Below are positions 46,077-59,833 of a DNA stretch of 64,000 bases, piece by piece. A program made the position numbers and the translations under genes. Below the pieces are notes generated by a model. That model did no database searches and was not told the origin of the DNA. It was given only the letters and a program-made list of their open reading frames with translations. Every line of letters starts with the position of its first letter. Within the stretch, counting starts at the first letter, position 1. Source of the stretch: Cryptomeria japonica (Eukaryota > Streptophyta > Pinopsida > Cupressales > Cupressaceae); the NCBI RefSeq assembly GCF_030272615.1, contig NC_081412.1, positions 695,960,083-696,024,082 on the forward strand, in the 5' to 3' direction.

Positions 46077-48066
46077 TCAGGTAAGACTATGTCCTAAGGG
46101 TGATGGTCTCACAATAGATTTCCTAGCACCTGGATTTCCAGGTGGATCTTGACGAGTCGGCCCGATCACACCTCTGCTCTCTATCCTTGAAGTTGTCTTC
46201 CTGGATAGACTCAATCTCATCGCTATAAAACTGGGAGCTCTACACTCCTTGGGAACCAAATCCTCATACAGCCACCGATAGTACTCAGCCTCCTTGGCTG
46301 TATATTGCATCTCCCTCAAAGTGTCTCTCATTGAGCCACCCACTACCGCTCTCTCCAGACTATCTACTCGAGCCTCTGCTCAACCCAAGCGCTCCTAAAC
46401 TGTATCACACTCTGTGGTCAGCTATGTAATCTGACGCTGATGCGCCAATAAATGTGTTTGTAGATACTACATTGACAACTATAAGGATCTAATCTAAGCA
46501 TCCTCTTGGTGAGTGGGAATCCAAATCTGGAGGGGTACCTATGTCGTGGTACCCCCTATCCCTCTCCCTATCCTTGCTACTGGTGGGGGTAAAACATTTG
46601 ACCTCATCCTCTGGGTAGGTTATCTAAAATCATCTATCCCACCCAAAACTGCTATCACATCCCCTGCTCACCCGCCACCCCCAGCTCCAATTATCAAACC
46701 TCCCCTGCCTCTATCCTCCATGGCCTACCGCATTACTCTCTCAACCCGTATCCCTCTATCCACACCAAGTCCACCTCTATCTCCTCTCCTCCCCCGATCT
46801 CCTCCCTCGATCTCCTCTCCCTCTATCTCCATGCCAACCTCAACCACCTCCTCCACCATCTCCATTGTCACCTCCTTTACCATCCCCACCTCCCTCATCA
46901 AACTCCTCTCCCTCCTCTCTTCATCTCCCTAGACTCTTAGGCTACTCATCCTCATCCTCATCCTAATCAAAAGCGGGAATCATCTCCATTGGATTAGATT
47001 TCTTGGCTACAACATGAGCCACAAAAAGTGTTGCGAACTCCTCAGTCGTCCCTACATCCACTACCCCATAGGCATAATCCCATATCTGGCCGGCTAGGTG
47101 CATATAATCCTCAATTGCCGTAATACTATAAATGGTGGGTCCCCACTCTAGCACATCCTGCCTCTGTCGAGCATATAAGCATGCTCCTTGTGGTATCCCC
47201 TATTGTTGTCCATACCAGTGTTGAACTTGGCTATGCAGGAATCTCTCAATAACAAAGGGTGTCCGCCCTATCAAAAACCAGGACATGTAGACATAGGGCA
47301 TCTCCATCCCATCCTCCTCCCACACCTCACACTCCATATACGGTCTCCAAACAACCATATTAATATCATCAAGCACCCTCCTCCAATGCTCTAGTTTGCC
47401 TAGCTCATGTTGGACAAATATCCTTGTGTATCCATATGCATAGGCATGTCCAATTGGCCTAGCCCTGTCTGTAAGTGCCTTCGCTACAGAAATGCGCTCC
47501 CACGCCCATACCTATAACAAGGTAACCCCAACTAATAAACTGCTATACCCCAAGTATAACACCTGATGCAAGTCCCTGTATAAGTGGGCCAACATCGTGG
47601 ACCCCCATGCAAACCGGCGACCCTGTGTTACCATGTCCTCCAAGACCAACCCCCATCCAACTGCCAGTCCCTTCGACCTACGGTCGGGACATAAGAAGCC
47701 ACCTATGAAACTTGTTAGTACTAATGGTAGAGGGGCGTACTACAAATCAATAAACTCCTACCAGGGGATCTCATAACTACAAATCATATCATCCTGCAAA
47801 ATCCGGCAAAGGGCTTCTGTCCCACCCTCCTCAGTCTCCTCGTATGGCAATAGTACACCTACCACAAGAATCCGCAATATCCAGTAGCAATCCCTAGATG
47901 TCACTGTAATCTCACATGTCACCAAATGAAAGGTGTTGGTGTCACTATGCCACCTCTCTGCCAAAGTTGTCAATAAACCCCAGTTAATGATATGTCAGGG
48001 CATCTCTAACAAAGATGATAGTCCACATCTCTCAATGATGTCCCTGTCTGCCTATGTCAATCGTGG
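46077..48066 (-). pseudogene. Antisense PMD-like gene, copy 2
   Basis: Colinear with 7811-9784. Open pieces are 47758-47973 (VTSRDCYWILRILVVGVLLP), 46963-47154 (YMHLAGQIWDYAYGVVDVG) and 46077-46343 (EAEYYRWLYEDLVPKE, longer at its N-side than in copy 1). A CAG to TAG stop falls in the TQADRD motif, where copy 1 is intact, while the CGA next to it is intact here and TGA in copy 1. The two copies therefore decayed independently and together show that the ancestral frame was open. Confidence 0.7.
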
Positions 48067-48162
48067 AATCAAAGATCACAACCTTGAAAATCTCTCTCAC
48101 GATTGCACAACCCCAAGTGACTCCTATCACAAGGATAACATGTCCAATATCAGTTCCACCAT

Positions 48163-48580
48163 CATATCAAAAATCCATATCAAAACATCATTTCACATCA
48201 ACTTGAAACATTGAAAAACAAATCAAGTTTCACATCATATCTAATCCATATCAACATCAGATCATATCAACTTGAAACAATACAAATCAAATCAAGTTAT
48301 CTATCAAATCCATATCAACTTGAAAAACAACTGAAGTTTCACATCCATATCAAACTTGAAAAATAACTCAAGTTTCATATCCATATCAACTTGAAAAACA
48401 ACTCAAGTTTCACATCCATATCAACATTCAATCAACATCAACTTGAAACACTGAAAATCAAATCAAGTTCATATCAAACATCCATATCAACATCAACTTG
48501 AAACATTGAAAAACAAATCAAGTTATCTATTAAATCCATATCAAAAATCCATATCATAACACCATATCAGAATTCATATC
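48163..48580. repeat. Hairpin-unit array, copy 2
   Basis: As 9883-10236 but with about two extra units at 48345-48415 (aacttgaaaaacaactcaag). Confidence 0.75.
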
Positions 48581-48716
48581 GGACATTCTATCAAAACAAC
48601 ACACAACAGGCATGTAGATTGACAATCACACCCATCCCGAAAAAATTGGCAAACACCTGCCTATCTTCATTCATTTTAAAATCCCTCACAAAAATCTATT
48701 TTCTCCAACATTTTCC

Positions 48717-49265
48717 ACCTATGCGCTTAAAACTTTTATCTATGCGCTAAGCTACTAGCTATGCGCTACCCAAAATCCGCCATGCGCTACCAAATTCATC
48801 CTATGCGCTTAAGACTTTTATCTATGCACTAAGCTACTAGCTATGCGCTACCCAAAATCCGCCATACGCTACCAAATTCATCCTATGCGCTAAATCACAC
48901 CTATGCGCTATCCTATTCTAGCCTTGCGCCACCTAAATCACCCTACATGCTAAACTTCATCTATGCACTAACCTAATCTACCCCTATGATGCTGACTTTA
49001 CCCTATGCACTAGGTTACACCTACGCGCTATCCTATTCTACCCATGCGAACCCCTGTTGACACTATGCACTACGTCTTACCTATGCACTACCCTTTTACC
49101 CCTGCGCGCTAGCTTGTTAACCCACTATGCTAAAATCCCTAGATGAACTATCCTAAACTACCTATACTCTACCCAACCCAACCCAGATGCTACCCTATCT
49201 TTTAAACCTCGATGTACTATCCTTTTTATCGTATGCGCTAGGGTGCAGACCCTACGTGCTAAACC
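48717..49265. repeat. ~20-bp minisatellite, copy 2
   Basis: As 10367-10800 with an added internal duplication: ctatgcgctacccaaaatcc occurs at about 48759 and again at about 48841. Confidence 0.8.
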
Positions 49266-49563
49266 ATTAAAATCCATGGTAAAAAATGAAAAACATGACC
49301 AAAAATGACCAAACAAAAAGAAAAAAGGGGCAAAAAGTGATGACTTACTGGTGGTCCATATGTTGCGGGCCTCCAATATAGACGAATGCACTCAAATCGA
49401 TGAGAAGCATGGGGAACTGATATTTTGTCTTTCTCTCTAAGAGTCACTTTCTCCAAAGTCAACAAGCACAAATGATACAAATAAAACCACTTTTTACCTT
49501 TTTATAGGGTAAACAAAAATTAGGTTTATGTGGTCTCACTTCTAACCCTAACAAACATAATTA

Positions 49564-49680
49564 TCGGGAGATGAATCAAATTAATGCATTCAACATAGAA
49601 ATTTTTTTAAAATGCAATGCAATTTATCAACAATTATCAAAATCAAATCAAATTTTCAATTTTTTTGATTCATCTCCCGA
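49564..49680. repeat. 17-bp inverted repeat, copy 2
   Basis: Arms at 49564-49580 and 49664-49680 are identical to those of copy 1, and the purine tract gaggggg follows. Confidence 0.75.
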
Positions 49681-49851
49681 GGGGGCATTATCAACATCAT
49701 TTATCAAATCTGGAATATCATTTATCAAATCTAGGGCACGACATGAACATCTTGATACACGACATCACGCTGATCATGATCAAATTTTGATGACACATCA
49801 ATTTTCTTTGAATCAACATGTGCACACACGTCACTTCAAAGAGGGGCAAAA

Positions 49852-51279
49852 TATAGACGTATAAAAATGACCATATTCTTAAATAAATATTTATGTTCAT
49901 TTTATTCTCATTCCTCTATTTAATTAAATAAATTATTCAATTTATTTATTTAAATTCACTTAAACCTTTTATATATGTTAATTAAATAAATCATTTTATT
50001 TAATTAAATCCTTTCTCTCTACTTTAAATTAAATTTACATTTAATTAAATAGTTCACCCCAAGTAAATAAATCTAATTTATTTAAATCCCTCACTTGCAA
50101 CCAAATTAAAATAAAGCAATTTATTTTAATTAAATTCTAATATCCCCCACCCACTTGCATTTTCCTACATCTCCCACTTACCTCCTAACCCTCTTCCTAA
50201 ATTCTTCTAGAATCCCTCTAATCCTAATCAATTAACCTAAACCCTTCAATTATCCCCTTTCCCTAAATTTGAGGAGGTCACTTCTCAAATTTGGAGTAAA
50301 GTTTTCCAAAGGCATTAAAGCCTTTATGCCTTCAACAAGATAACTTGTTGAATACCCCCAAATTTGGAAGGACTCTTACAAATTTGTCCCCAAAGTCTTT
50401 CAAACCATTAATGGTTAACTAACCCTTTGTGGCATGGTTAGAGACTTTTTGCCTAACTCAACCCTCATCTAACCCAGGCGTCTCATCAAGCATTCATTGC
50501 TTTGACCATGGTTATCTCCTTAACCCTTGCACAAGAGTTTACCCCTTGGGTAAAATATTTATCCAATGGATAACCCTAACCCAACCTTAACCCTTACCTC
50601 CTAAGGTATCCATGAGGTCTTCTCAAGCATTTAATGCTTCTTACATCTCCTCTCAAGCAGCCTTATGTTGACAATTGTCACCATTTCATTGGTGAGAATT
50701 GTAAACATGGATTGATAACTTCCAACCCTGACCCTTGATAATATCATTCAATCCTGACCATCCATTGCCCTGTTTCTCCTATAAATAGAGCCCTCATCCC
50801 TCCATTTTAGAATCCATGTCTTTAGCATCACACTTATACTCATTTTTAGCAAAGCATTTAATCTCTCTTTGAAATAGAAATAAATATAATAATCATTTTA
50901 GAAGCATTTCTATCATCTTAGTTAATCATAAAAACTAATATATAATGTTAGGATAGTATTTCACTAATCTTTTCATCTTATCATCACTAGTTTAGTTCAT
51001 TTGTTAAATCATGCATAGATAGGATGCAATCATACTAAGGTGGATCAAAAGTATCCCTCATTCTTGCATTTTTCATCCCTAAGTAACTTTGCTTAGTGAT
51101 CTGAGAGTAAAGGTATTGGCTCAAGGGATCTTGTGAGATAGAGAACCATGGAACACCCCTTGGGAAGTTGAGCTATTCCTCATAGCTCCATAACTTGCAC
51201 CGAGTCCCATGGGTGTGTGGGCAAGTCTTTGAATAATTTTCACAATTTCCATTTCATTGAACTGCTTTTCCCACATACA
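49852..51279 (+). repeat. 3' LTR of Tat copy 2
   Basis: About 1.43 kb. It keeps the ~147 bp (about 50306-50453) absent from copy 1. Same inferred ends, tatagacg and ccacataca. Confidence 0.6.
50780..50787 (+). promoter_or_regulatory. TATA box in Tat LTR, copy 2
   Basis: TATAAATA, as in copy 1. Confidence 0.7.
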
Positions 51280-51290
51280 CATATTATTTT

Positions 51291-52477
51291 GGACCTCTGT
51301 CAACTATTTTGATTGGACAGACATTTCTACCTGACACAAAACCTAACCCATTAACTAAACAAAGAAATATATGCTTCTCTTTGTATGTGCGCACTGGCAG
51401 TGCCTCTTTCATCCACAAGAAAAATGCCCCAAATATTTATTCTCATGTGTTTCTCCCTAGTGGAAGATATGTCATGCTCTCGCCTCGGCCATAAAATGTA
51501 GCGACTATAACTTCTTTTGCACTGTTCCCAACGGCTATGAGTCTCCAATGGCTATTGTGACCTTTTTTTATATGCAATGTTGCTTCTCTAGAAAGGAATG
51601 TCAGATCTAAAAATATATTTGAACTCATTATATGCTAGTAATAAATAAAGAATGTCACTTGACACGTGGAAATAATGAATTTGATATACCTATTTATATT
51701 GATTTAATAGATAATAAAAAAAAGAGTTAACAATAGCATAAATGCATAATATGTTCATGATATGTAGATTCTTAAATGGGTGTTTCTCAATCATAAATCA
51801 TAATATTTAATTATTTCAATAGTTCATCAAATTATATTTAAGTTTGCAATTACTATATTCTATCTCATTCAACACCCAAGATGAGTTCAAATTATCCTAA
51901 TAGAATTTCTTCATAACAAAAATTATAATGGCAAGATTGTTGGATTGATGAATTAGAATATATGCAATAGTTTGTGACCAAGAAAAGTAGAAATTTGTTT
52001 AATAAAATAATATTAGATCTAAAAATATATTTAAACTCATATGCCAGTATAAATAAATAACATCACTTGACATGTGGCAAGGATGAACTCAATATAATAA
52101 TTTAGATTAGCTTAATCAATTAAAAAACTGCAAGTCAATTCTAGTACAAATGAATACTAAATTTGTGATATACATATTCTTATATGGGTATTTCTTAATT
52201 ATAAACCGTAAGATTTTATGTTTTGAAGAATACATCAAATTATATATAAGTTTATGCCTAATATATTATATCTCATTGAACACCCAAGAATAGTTTGGAT
52301 TATCCCTACAAAGTCTCTACATAACAAAATTTCTAATGGCAAGATTGTTGGATTGAGGAATTAAAATACATGCACTAATTTGTCAACATACAAAAAAGAG
52401 TATGTTTGGTTAAACATGATACATATAATTTTTACCTTTTGTGGGCAATACATACTATTGTGATAAACTTGATATCA
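51291..52477. repeat. Repeat R, third copy
   Basis: Matches 12711-13948, including the internal dimer and the direct run into copia-E gag. It is slightly shorter near 51570. Confidence 0.75.
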
Positions 52478-52810
52478 TTGCTTTAAATCTCTTCAAGTTT
52501 TTTCCATACTTCATATGTAGTTTCAAGACCATGAACATTTGCATATTCAGTATCAGACAAGGAACTGATAATAGCCTCCAATGCTTGATGATTTTCTCGT
52601 TGTTCGTTCTTCTGATTATCAGTCAGAGTTCCATTAGGTGCAATATACTTAGTTTCTACATAATCCCAATGCTGACTTCCCAGAATCTGAATGTAAATCT
52701 TTATTTTGTCGCTCCATATCCTATAGTTATCTTTGTTGAACTCCAGACCTTCTTTCTTCATCATGATATACAAGATCTTTTCCTCAAGCTGTTAGGCTTT
52801 TAGCTTAAAG
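52478..52810 (-). pseudogene. N-terminal gag fragment of copia-E, copy 2
   Basis: Open at 52483-52773: MKKEGLEFNKDNYRIWSDK, KIYIQILGSQHWDYVETKYI and VHGLETTYEVWKKLEEI. It is truncated at the same point as in copy 1, so the break predates the duplication. Confidence 0.7.
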
Positions 52811-52822
52811 AGGACCTGAGAG

Positions 52823-52834
52823 GCTCTAATACCA
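52823..52834 (-). promoter_or_regulatory. Primer binding site of copia-E, copy 2
   Basis: TGGTATTAGAGC on the minus strand, one base from consensus (C to T). Confidence 0.8.
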
Positions 52835-52836
52835 AT

Positions 52837-54276
52837 TGATGGTATGATGAAAGAATAAGTATCCAGTAGAATATTGAGAGAGCGGGGGGGGTGAATCAGT
52901 ATATTGAAAAACTAATACAAACTTCCCAATCTCAAATTCAAACTCACAAAGTAAACTTTCACTATAAAGATCAATACTCAACATCAATTGGTTAACTGTT
53001 ATAACAACTTAATAGTAAACAACTTCAATCTTGTAAACATCAAAATGCTTAATCATATCTCAACATATTCAATCTCTCAATGCTTCCAGTTATCACACCT
53101 TATCAAAATAGTTAAGTAGTTAATCAAATCAACAAATAAGATCATAACCACAAAAACATTCACCACTTGACACAAATGTTTATACGTGGAAAACCCAAAT
53201 AGGTAAAAACCATGGTGAGATGAAACTCACAAGGATAGCTATCTAAACTCTTTTGAAGTTTGCCCTGTCAAGCCTGTTAAAACTTTTACAATAAGTCTTG
53301 TTAAGAATTGATTCTATTAGGAATCACCAGGTTAAGGGATTTACAAAATGCCTTGATGAAAAAAAAAAAACCCTATTAGGAGTAACCTCGGTAGACGGTT
53401 TGAGAATCCAAGCTAATGGACCACCTTGTTAGAGGATTTAAGAAGTAACCAAGCTTGTTAGAGCTTACCTAGTTAGTGGATTTCAATTCTACTGTAATTG
53501 TTCGAAAACAACAGGTTTTTTTTATCTATCTGAATAACACTACATTTGCTTGAGCAAATCCTTTTAAGCTTCAATCTGCTTCTACATAAACTACAGATCC
53601 ATTCTCTAGTTAGGAAACCACACACTCAACTGGTTTCAGCTAACACTTTTCCAACACACTTATAAACATCTTCATTGACCTTAAATACAAATCAATTAGG
53701 TCGGTAACACAACAAAAACCTAATTCTCTCATAGAGATTGCAAACAAGTTAGTTCAATCTTGACTATTAGAAATCATAACAATCTCTTCACATTATTCAA
53801 GAAAATTCCAACCACTCCATGATCACCGCTTCATCAAACTTTTTAACTCATCACGTGTTATGCATTAGATGCAATCCACTTTGCTCGTTCCCTAGACAAT
53901 CAAAAAAACAAAAAAATGCACCAAAACAATATGAACTTATCCTCATAAAATAATCACGTGTCTCCATCATTATCGCTCATCATTAGATCTTAAACTAACA
54001 AACTTGATCAGTTAGGGTTTAACAAAAAACAACTGGTAGGGTTTACCAGTTACAATGCATAGAAAAGGGTTTAACCTTATACACCAGTTTACCGGTTCAA
54101 CTCACAAACTTAACATACCGGTTTACAACATCTTCCACAAAGCTCTTCCTACCAGTTACAAGCCAATGTCAATAATAACAACAATATCAGCAATATCATA
54201 AATACCATTACCGGTTTAATTGACATTAATGACAACATAACATATCATTAATGCAATCTTAATGCAAATGCCAACA
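52837..54276 (-). repeat. Complete LTR of copia-E
   Basis: 1440 bp, TGTTGGCATTTGC to CCATCA on the minus strand. It shows what copy 1 lost after 15029. The distal part has several ccggt motifs like the copia-D LTR. Confidence 0.75.
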
Positions 54277-54449
54277 AAACTAGTTACTCCGGTAGTATCA
54301 AAAAATTCAACACTAACATAAGATCAGAGTAGAGAAAGAGAAAGTCTGAAGAGTCCTAGGTATGTAAGGTTGAATCATTCAGAAGATCAATTCATTGGAG
54401 AAAAGAGCAAAGGAGTGATGACAAGGAGAAGGTTGGCAGCTGAAGAAGT

Positions 54450-56013
54450 ATGCTTGATTTCTCAAATTGAATCGGCATCAATAGATTAAGCATGTAAGAA
54501 TGAGTGGTGGAGGAAGGCTATGGAAAAGGTATTGGATCAGATATCAGATAGAAAAGAACAACACATGGACTTTAGCTTCCCGACCTAAAAATAAGAATGT
54601 TGTTGGAACTAAATGGGTTTTTAGGAATAAATTGAATGAAGATGGTCAAGTTGTGAAGAACAAGGCTAGATTGGTCTATAAAGGATATTCTTCGAAGGAA
54701 GGAATTGATTATGATGAAACTTTTGCTCCAGTATCTAGGATTGAAGCTATGAGATTACTTGTTTCTTATGTTGCCCATAAGAAATACAAGGTTTATCAGA
54801 TGGATGTTAAGTGTGCATTTCTAAATGGAGATCTTGAAGAGGAAGTCTATATTGAGCAGCCTGGTGGATTTTCTCTTTTAGATGACAATAACATGGTTTG
54901 TAGATTGAGGAAATCTTTATATGGATTGAAGCAAGCCTGTAGTGATTGGTATGCTAGATTGGACAAATGTCTTTTGAAGCTTGGTTTCACTAAAGGTAAT
55001 GTTGACAGTAACTTATATTATAAGATCACTAATGATGACATATTTATTGTTGAGGTCTTTGTGGATGATATCATTTTTGGAGGTGAGGAAAAGTTATGTA
55101 TGGAATTCTCTGATAATATGAAGAATGAATTTGAAATGTCTATGATTGGAGAAATGAAATTTTTCTTAAGTTTGCAAATTACTCAGACTGATAAAGGTAT
55201 TTTCATCTATCAAACTAAGTATGCTAGAGAGTTTTTGAAGAAATTTGGTATGGAAAATTCTAAACCAACTGGTACTCCTATGGTTACAAGTGATAAATTG
55301 GCAAAGAAAGATGTATCAACTCCGGTAAATCCTACAAGGTATAAATCTATGATTGGAGGTTTGTTATATTTGACTCAGACTAGACCGGATATAATGAATG
55401 CAGTTTGTATTGTACATCAAGATACCAGAGTGATCCTAGAGAGAATCATGAGAGTGCAATGAAAAGGATTTTAAGATATTTACAAGGAACAACTGAATAT
55501 GGTTTGTGGTATCCTAAAGATGATGACTTTACACTATGTGCATATACAAATGCAGATTGGGCTAGAGATATAGATGATTGGGAAAGAACATCTGATGGAG
55601 ATTTCTTTCTTGGAAAGAAACTTGTTTCATGGATCAACAAGAAACAATCATGTACTTCTTTATCTACTGCTGAAGTTGAGTATTTTGGTGTTACTACTAG
55701 CTAGACACAAGTTCTATGGATGAAGCAAATATTGAAAGATATAAGGGTAGATTTTAATGAACTAGTAGTTATTCACTGTGATAACTTTGTTACTATTGAC
55801 ATGTCAAAGAATCCAGTATTTCATTCTAAGACAAAGCACATATCAATTAAGTAAAACTTTTTGAAAGAAAAGCTAGAAGCAAATGAAGTTAGATTGGTTT
55901 ATGTGAAAACTAAAGAGAAGATTACATATATTTTCACTAAATCGTTGCCGAAGGAATCATTTGAGTACTTTAGAGACATATTGGGGGTCTGTGCCACTCC
56001 GATTGAGACTTAA
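54450..56013 (+). pseudogene. Copia-B RT and RNase H
   Basis: After a damaged start (WWRKAMEKV near 54507) the frame 54500-55462 is open for 320 codons: [60 protein letters not shown] and FVDDIIFGG (55058-55069, Phe for Tyr). RNase H is frameshifted near 55450 and continues at 55405-55704 (LCAYTNADWARDID, SLSTAEVEY, where the family has DADWAG) to IFTKSLPKESFEYFRDILG and TAA at 56011. It resembles copia-D in this part but is clearly a separate family. It is among the better preserved RTs of the window. Confidence 0.85.
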
Positions 56014-56370
56014 GTGATGCTGATTGTCATTAGTCTGGTATGCATTATATGAACTATCATTCATTCCAGATTAATGAGTTGGTGCTACTACTCAGGGGGA
56101 GTAGTCAGTTGTGTGGTTTAGAGGATCTCTAATTTTTCTTTGATGTTTATGTCATATTTTTGGCATTGATGTCAAAGGGGGAGAGATATACATATGAAAA
56201 ATAGAGCTTAACAGAGATATCAATCACAGGGGGAGTTTTCTCTATGGTTTGGTTATTTGGTCCAGAACTTCATTGATATATCATTTGTTGGATCTCTTCC
56301 ATTGGGGGAGACTTGTTTGGCATTTCTTGGCACTTGGATGTTTTTCACATCTAGTGTTGCCATCAATGCC

Positions 56371-56381
56371 AAAGAGGGAGA
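56371..56381 (+). promoter_or_regulatory. Polypurine tract of copia-B
   Basis: aaagagggaga just before the LTR. Other purine runs lie upstream at 56170-56186 and 56229-56235. Confidence 0.7.
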
Positions 56382-56384
56382 TGT

Positions 56385-57543
56385 TGTTGGAAATTTGGAG
56401 GAATTGATTATGTGTTGCATTGATGTTTTCCATTGATGTCAACACTAGCTTGTTTGGTGGTCTACTAGGTTCCGGTAGAGTGGTTGGTTTATGATGTTGA
56501 TCTGGATGTACTATCTTTGGTATTCTCTAGTATGTTCAGATTGGTGGAATTGGTTTGGTTTGGTCATTCATATGGTTCAGATGTGTTTCACATTCAGTTG
56601 GTTCGAGGTTTGGTGATCCAGAAGCTATCATATGTTTTAGTAAACCTTTTGGTTACCGGTAAGAGTTTTACCGGCAGAGTTTTGTTGAAGATCTTATGAT
56701 GGATTCAATAAGTGGTGTTGGTGCAACTTCTGGATGGTTCTTAGGATGATGATGGTTATCATGATCATGTTCCAATTGATCAGTGGTTTATGTAATGTGT
56801 TGGTGGATTCTCCTGATGCGTTACTAGTTGGATTTATTGTTTGGTTAATGTTTTTTCGGTCTTGGGCCGACTTGTGTTATCATTGGTTTGTGGGTTTATG
56901 TAATGGATTTATTGTATTATCTTTTATGTGGCTGACCTAATTGTTTAGGTCCCGGGTTGGTATAAATATGATGTAAGATCTCTCTTTTATAGATCGTGGT
57001 TGTGGGATATGAGATTATTTGTGTGCGAATAAAGTTGTAATCATATATAGAGATTTTGGTCAATCATAGGTGATCGAATTGGTTTTGTGTAAGAGGTTTA
57101 AGACCTCTAGCATTGAGCTTAATCGGAACTATATAGAGGTATAGGAGATGCTATTCTTGCAGTTCATTCTTATTTTTGGATTGTAGTCTAAATATCATTT
57201 ATAGTCAGTGAGGCTCCTTTGTGATGAGCATTGTAGTCTAGGTTGTTGGCCTTCCTGCATGTGCAGGCCCCTTATCGTAATCACATACTTACTACAGAAG
57301 TATCATTTGACTATGGGTAGGGTTTCCCACCCTATTTTTTTCCTTTACCGGGTTTTCCACGTACAAATCTTGGTGTTATGTGTTGTGGATGCATGGTATT
57401 TGGTTTATGATTTATGTTTGTGCTTAATTGATATATCTACTATTCTGGTTAAAGTTTTGTGTTCTTAAAGTTCCATAATCTATTAACAACTAATTTGCCC
57501 CCCCTTCCCCCCCGCTCTCAGTTGTTCATCATTTATCCTAACA
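56385..57543 (+). repeat. 3' LTR of copia-B
   Basis: About 1159 bp, TGTTGGAAATTTGG to ATCCTAACA. Near the end ccccccttcccccccgctctcag resembles the end of the copia-E LTR. The fragment at 15290-15370 and its duplicate at 59690-59770 match the start of this LTR. The exact start could be 56382. Confidence 0.65.
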
Positions 57544-59409
57544 TTAACTTCATTACCTATAATAATGTTTTTCAAAAAATTAATTATATAGATGTACTTA
57601 AATATTTAAAGTTTTATGAAAGAATAATTAACACTATTAAAAATTAAAATAAAACTAATCAAAATCTTATCAAAAGAACAACAAATAAACTTATGAATAC
57701 TATTTGTCAATTACTATCATTTTAGTAAAAGAATGTCTATTGTAGTTGTCTATAGATAGTACAATCATTGGGAACTAATTTATTATTTAGCTTTTAAGTC
57801 GTGTTGGTATTCAGTAAAATGGTTCAAATTAAAAAATGTGTGTTAAAACTGTAAATGAATTAAAATATTAGAAAAAAAGTAGCAAAAAAAATTGGTGTTG
57901 TCAAGGTAAGTTCATAAGAATGTAATTTTGAATTAGTTTGGAGAATTTATTTTCAAGTATATTTTCATGTTTTTATTTTATAAATACCTTCTAGTCTTTA
58001 TAATTTGGTTGTTTTAAAATGTTTGTTTTGTAGAATTTGTTTTCTTATTTCTATTTTGTTCACCCAAGCAATTCATCAATTCAAATTGGAAGGGTTGGTA
58101 CTTATTGAGATAAGGTGTCTCAACCTTACTATCCCAATGTTCATGCATTGGTATTATGTATTAATATTTTTTCATCTTTTGTATCTTTTGTCTCCACTAA
58201 GGAAAGTTGATGTTCTATTTTGGAGCGACAAAAGCTTCATCTTTTATTTGATTTTGTCTCACTTGAACATGTGTCGACATCTTCAAACGTATGTAAGAGA
58301 ATCTTAACTAGTCTTCATGGAGGTTGTATATGATAAACACTTATGATATGAAGTGCATGTAAGAGGGAGATTTCTTTTGAATCTTGGCTATCCTTATGAT
58401 AGTGTTGGAAACTTGTCACACAACATCTAGTGCATGGAAGAATATGAACCAACTGGATACCTAATTTTGCTATATAGTCAAATATTATATGTTATGACTC
58501 TTAACAACATTTAAGACTATGTTATAAATTTGAATTTGATTTAGAATATTGGATTACTTGTTTTGCAAATTGTAATAAATAAATAAATATTGCAAGAATT
58601 CAAAGAGAAAAGTTGTATCGATGTGACTCTTGTTAAGGATTAATATAATCTTTGGATCTCTTTAGGTGTGTAGTTTTTTTTTGCAAAGATTCCTCTACAT
58701 ATATCATGTGTTGTGGTTGCATCTATTTTATGATTATTTCTACTTTAATCTATAATTTATCATTGTTTAAGTATTTGAATGCTTTAATTTTGCAAAATGC
58801 ATTCATTTGTTAATTATACCACATTTTAATAGCAATTTCATTGTCTAGAATGATCTTAATGTTGTGTATCTTTCAAAATATATATCCCTAAATAGTAACT
58901 ATTTTTTATATTTTCATAACCCTCTTCATATTTTAACTCTTTTGATTTTTTTAGAATTTTAGAAGCATATTAATGAGATTTATGAAGGAAAACTTATAGA
59001 AGCTAAAAATTATAAGTATTTTAGTTGGAACATAGTAGGAAATTGACATCATTTTTTTCTTCCTTTCATGATAGCAGTGCATGTCACAAAGATTTGGTTC
59101 ACTCTAATTTCTAATCATTGATATGTTCATAAGGGTTATAGTTTTTATAAATATTGTAGAAGAGTTTGTTCAATAAATGAAAAAATGGTGAATATGTAGA
59201 AATGTAAATAGAAGTAAATACAAATGGATAGAAAAGAAATGTGAATTAAATCTAATATGTAATTGTACTATTTAACTATGTATAATATATCAAACACATT
59301 TAAATTAAATGAACATTAAACTAAATAAGAAATTAAGAGAAAATAGAAATCACACAATTTATTATAGACACTATTCATACAAAGCTACATGAACCTTCTC
59401 TTTTATTTT
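57544..59409. other. AT-rich non-coding DNA found only in copy 2
   Basis: No ORF of note (a 100-codon frame at 58005-58307 shows no family) and no repeat relation within the window. Lost from copy 1. Confidence 0.5.
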
Positions 59410-59412
59410 CAA

Positions 59413-59833
59413 GGAATTAAATTTGTAGCCACTTAACTATACTTTAACCTGAACCTTTTAGTAGTCTTGAAAGAGAAATTGCATTTTTTTATATTTTTAA
59501 ATTGTAACTTATAATGTGTATGGAAGCCAAGCTCGTCACATTCAGCCTTTTCATTCTCATCACTCTTCTATCATAATATTTAATAGATCAAAGAAAACAT
59601 ACAAAAAATTAAGTATAATAGTTTATATTAATGAACCTAAGAAGTGGTATGGTAAATAGAATATACCATGTGTTGGCCATTTGAAAGAATTGATTATGTG
59701 TTGCAAATTGATGTTTTGTCATTGATGTCAACACTAGTTTGTTTTGACTGTTTTATCTGATAAATTGTTTTGGCTGTCAACACTAATTGGTTTCTGGTCC
59801 CAACAAATAGAACATACCATGTGTTGGCCATTT
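59413..59833. other. Duplicated non-coding DNA, copy 2
   Basis: Matches 15030-15450, including the two tagaatataccatgtgttgg-like repeats. Confidence 0.6.

Larger units (their letters stand above)
39387..51279 (+). mobile_element. Tat-type Ty3/gypsy element, 5'-truncated (Tat copy 2)
   Basis: Protease, G-patch, RT, RNase H, second RNase H, integrase, antisense PMD-like gene, 3' repeats and 3' LTR, in that order. No 5' LTR, PBS or gag start precedes it. The second RNase H and the extra antisense region put it in the Tat lineage, whose members acquired an additional archaeal-type RNase H. All coding parts are broken. From 43541 it is the duplicate of Tat copy 1. Confidence 0.85.
54277..57543 (+). 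mobile_element. Copia-B: 3' part of a Ty1/copia element
   Basis: Begins just upstream of RT and runs through RNase H, the polypurine tract and a 3' LTR. The 5' part is absent; the copia-E LTR abuts it, so copia-E may have inserted into copia-B or a rearrangement joined them. Copy 1 lost the whole element in the 5838-bp deletion. Confidence 0.75.

Noticed and set aside
58005-58307. 100-codon ORF in copy-2-specific DNA
   Set aside because: No motif, AT-rich surroundings, length expected by chance.
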